From positions 1 to 6,029 of the forward strand of contig CANCAO010000114.1 in assembly GCA_947374105.1 (NCBI GenBank): a stretch of 6,029 nt of DNA. Reading direction: 5' to 3'. Under the pieces are notes generated by a model that worked only from the letters and a program-made list of their open reading frames with translations, did no database searches and was not told the DNA's origin. The DNA is from Comamonadaceae bacterium (GTDB lineage Bacteria > Pseudomonadota > Gammaproteobacteria > Burkholderiales > Burkholderiaceae_C). This document shows positions 5,690-6,029 of the stretch, piece after piece; the first letter of the stretch is position 1, and each line of letters begins with the position of its first letter. A program made the position numbers and the translations under genes.

Positions 5690-6029
5690 TATTTGCGCAC
5701 CATTTCGGGGCCAAGCTTAGCCCCGAAATGCTTCAAACCTGCCAACAGCGCGACATAAGCAGGAGACACGGCTTCGGGCGCGCCTTTGACACCCAGCTCG
5801 ATATGCCGCCCATGCACAGGATGGTCAACACTGGGAAGGCTGAACACTTTGATGCCAGGGTGATCTTGCTCGAGCGACTCCATGAGGGGCGTCAAAGTCG
5901 CCTCCATCGCGCCAAACACCACCACCGACTGCTCGACCCAGGCCTCACGATTGAAATACTCGGCGTAATACGTGTCCAACACCCACCCCATCATGGGCCA
6001 GGCCATCACGGGAAACCCTGGCACAAAGT
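5689..6029 (-). CDS. CinA/MoaB-type molybdopterin-binding-domain protein, C-terminal part (cut by right edge)
   Basis: The frame enters from the right edge and ends with TAA at 5691-5689, giving 113 complete codons. The sequence (FVPGFPVMAWPM, then VFGAMEATLTPLMESLEQDHPGIKVFSLPSVDHPVHGRHIELGVKG, ending KHFGAKLGPEMVRK) resembles the C-terminal half of betaproteobacterial proteins annotated as competence/damage-inducible protein A or molybdopterin-binding protein. The MoaB/Mog-like fold and its substrate site would lie mostly off the window. The GTG at 6024 reads as an internal valine, because PGFP is normally preceded by more of the domain and the frame continues to the edge. Assignment is by recalled similarity. 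It is on the same strand as glnA but separated by 217 bp containing glnA's own promoter, so it is probably a separate unit. Confidence 0.75.
   Translation of the reverse strand, partial: FVPGFPVMAWPMMGWVLDTYYAEYFNREAWVEQSVVVFGAMEATLTPLMESLEQDHPGIKVFSLPSVDHPVHGRHIELGVKGAPEAVSPAYVALLAGLKHFGAKLGPEMVRK
5701..5730. repeat. 11-bp inverted repeat inside the 3' end of the molybdopterin-binding-like gene
   Basis: CATTTCGGGGC (5701-5711) and GCCCCGAAATG (5720-5730) are perfect inverted repeats with an 8-nt spacer that itself contains AAGCTT. It covers the last codons before MVRK and the stop. The transcript would fold into a strong GC-rich hairpin, but no U-tract follows on the minus strand (GUGCGCAAAUAAAAUU), so it is not a canonical terminator. 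It may stabilise the mRNA 3' end or act with the next dyad (5665-5689) in stopping transcription. Confidence 0.5.

Noticed and set aside
5465..5758. 97-codon and 63-codon plus-strand frames across the glnA control region
   Set aside because: They cover the sigma-54 promoter, enhancer and palindrome in antisense, without ribosome binding sites or recognisable products.
6022..6024. GTG at 6024 as the start of a complete 111-residue protein
   Set aside because: The frame continues to the window edge, and the sequence resembles the C-terminal half of a longer family, so the GTG is more likely an internal valine.

Overview
The window looks like chromosomal DNA of a betaproteobacterium, most likely in Burkholderiales and near the Comamonadaceae (a Rhodoferax-, Polaromonas- or Limnohabitans-like organism). 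That placement rests on the protein sequences as remembered: a 471-residue type I glutamine synthetase beginning [10 protein letters not shown], a long NtrC with an extended linker, and a DUF4124-like gene lying between glnA and ntrB. It was not checked by a search. All six protein genes lie on the minus strand, so transcription runs from high to low coordinates.

Layout in the order of transcription: (1) 6029-5689, the C-terminal part of a CinA/MoaB-type molybdopterin-binding-like protein, cut by the right edge. (2) 5688-5472, a 217-bp regulatory region with an excellent NtrC enhancer dyad (5665-5689), a T7/A7 tract midway, a perfect 15-bp palindrome (5538-5552), a sigma-54 promoter (5518-5535) and a strong ribosome binding site. 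(3) 5471-4056, glnA. (4) 4055-3899, two hairpins, of which the second is a clear Rho-independent terminator, followed by a probable sigma-70 promoter. (5) 3898-3413, a small exported DUF4124-like protein with a C-terminal coiled coil. (6) 3408-2338, ntrB (glnL). (7) 2252-738, ntrC (glnG). (8) 647-1, the N-terminal 215 residues of an MHYT-domain membrane sensor, cut by the left edge.

The core works as a closed nitrogen-control circuit. NtrB phosphorylates NtrC when nitrogen is limiting. NtrC-P binds the enhancer and drives sigma-54 RNA polymerase at glnA, and GlnA makes glutamine from ammonia and glutamate. The terminator after glnA and the promoter before the DUF4124 gene suggest that the sensor and regulator genes have basal expression plus read-through from glnA, as in the enteric glnALG operon.

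I do not see a new defence system, mobile element, CRISPR array or RNA gene. The points worth a second look are the exported protein embedded in the nitrogen operon, the structured glnA 3' UTR, the palindrome abutting the sigma-54 promoter, and the enhancer that starts inside the stop codon of the upstream gene.
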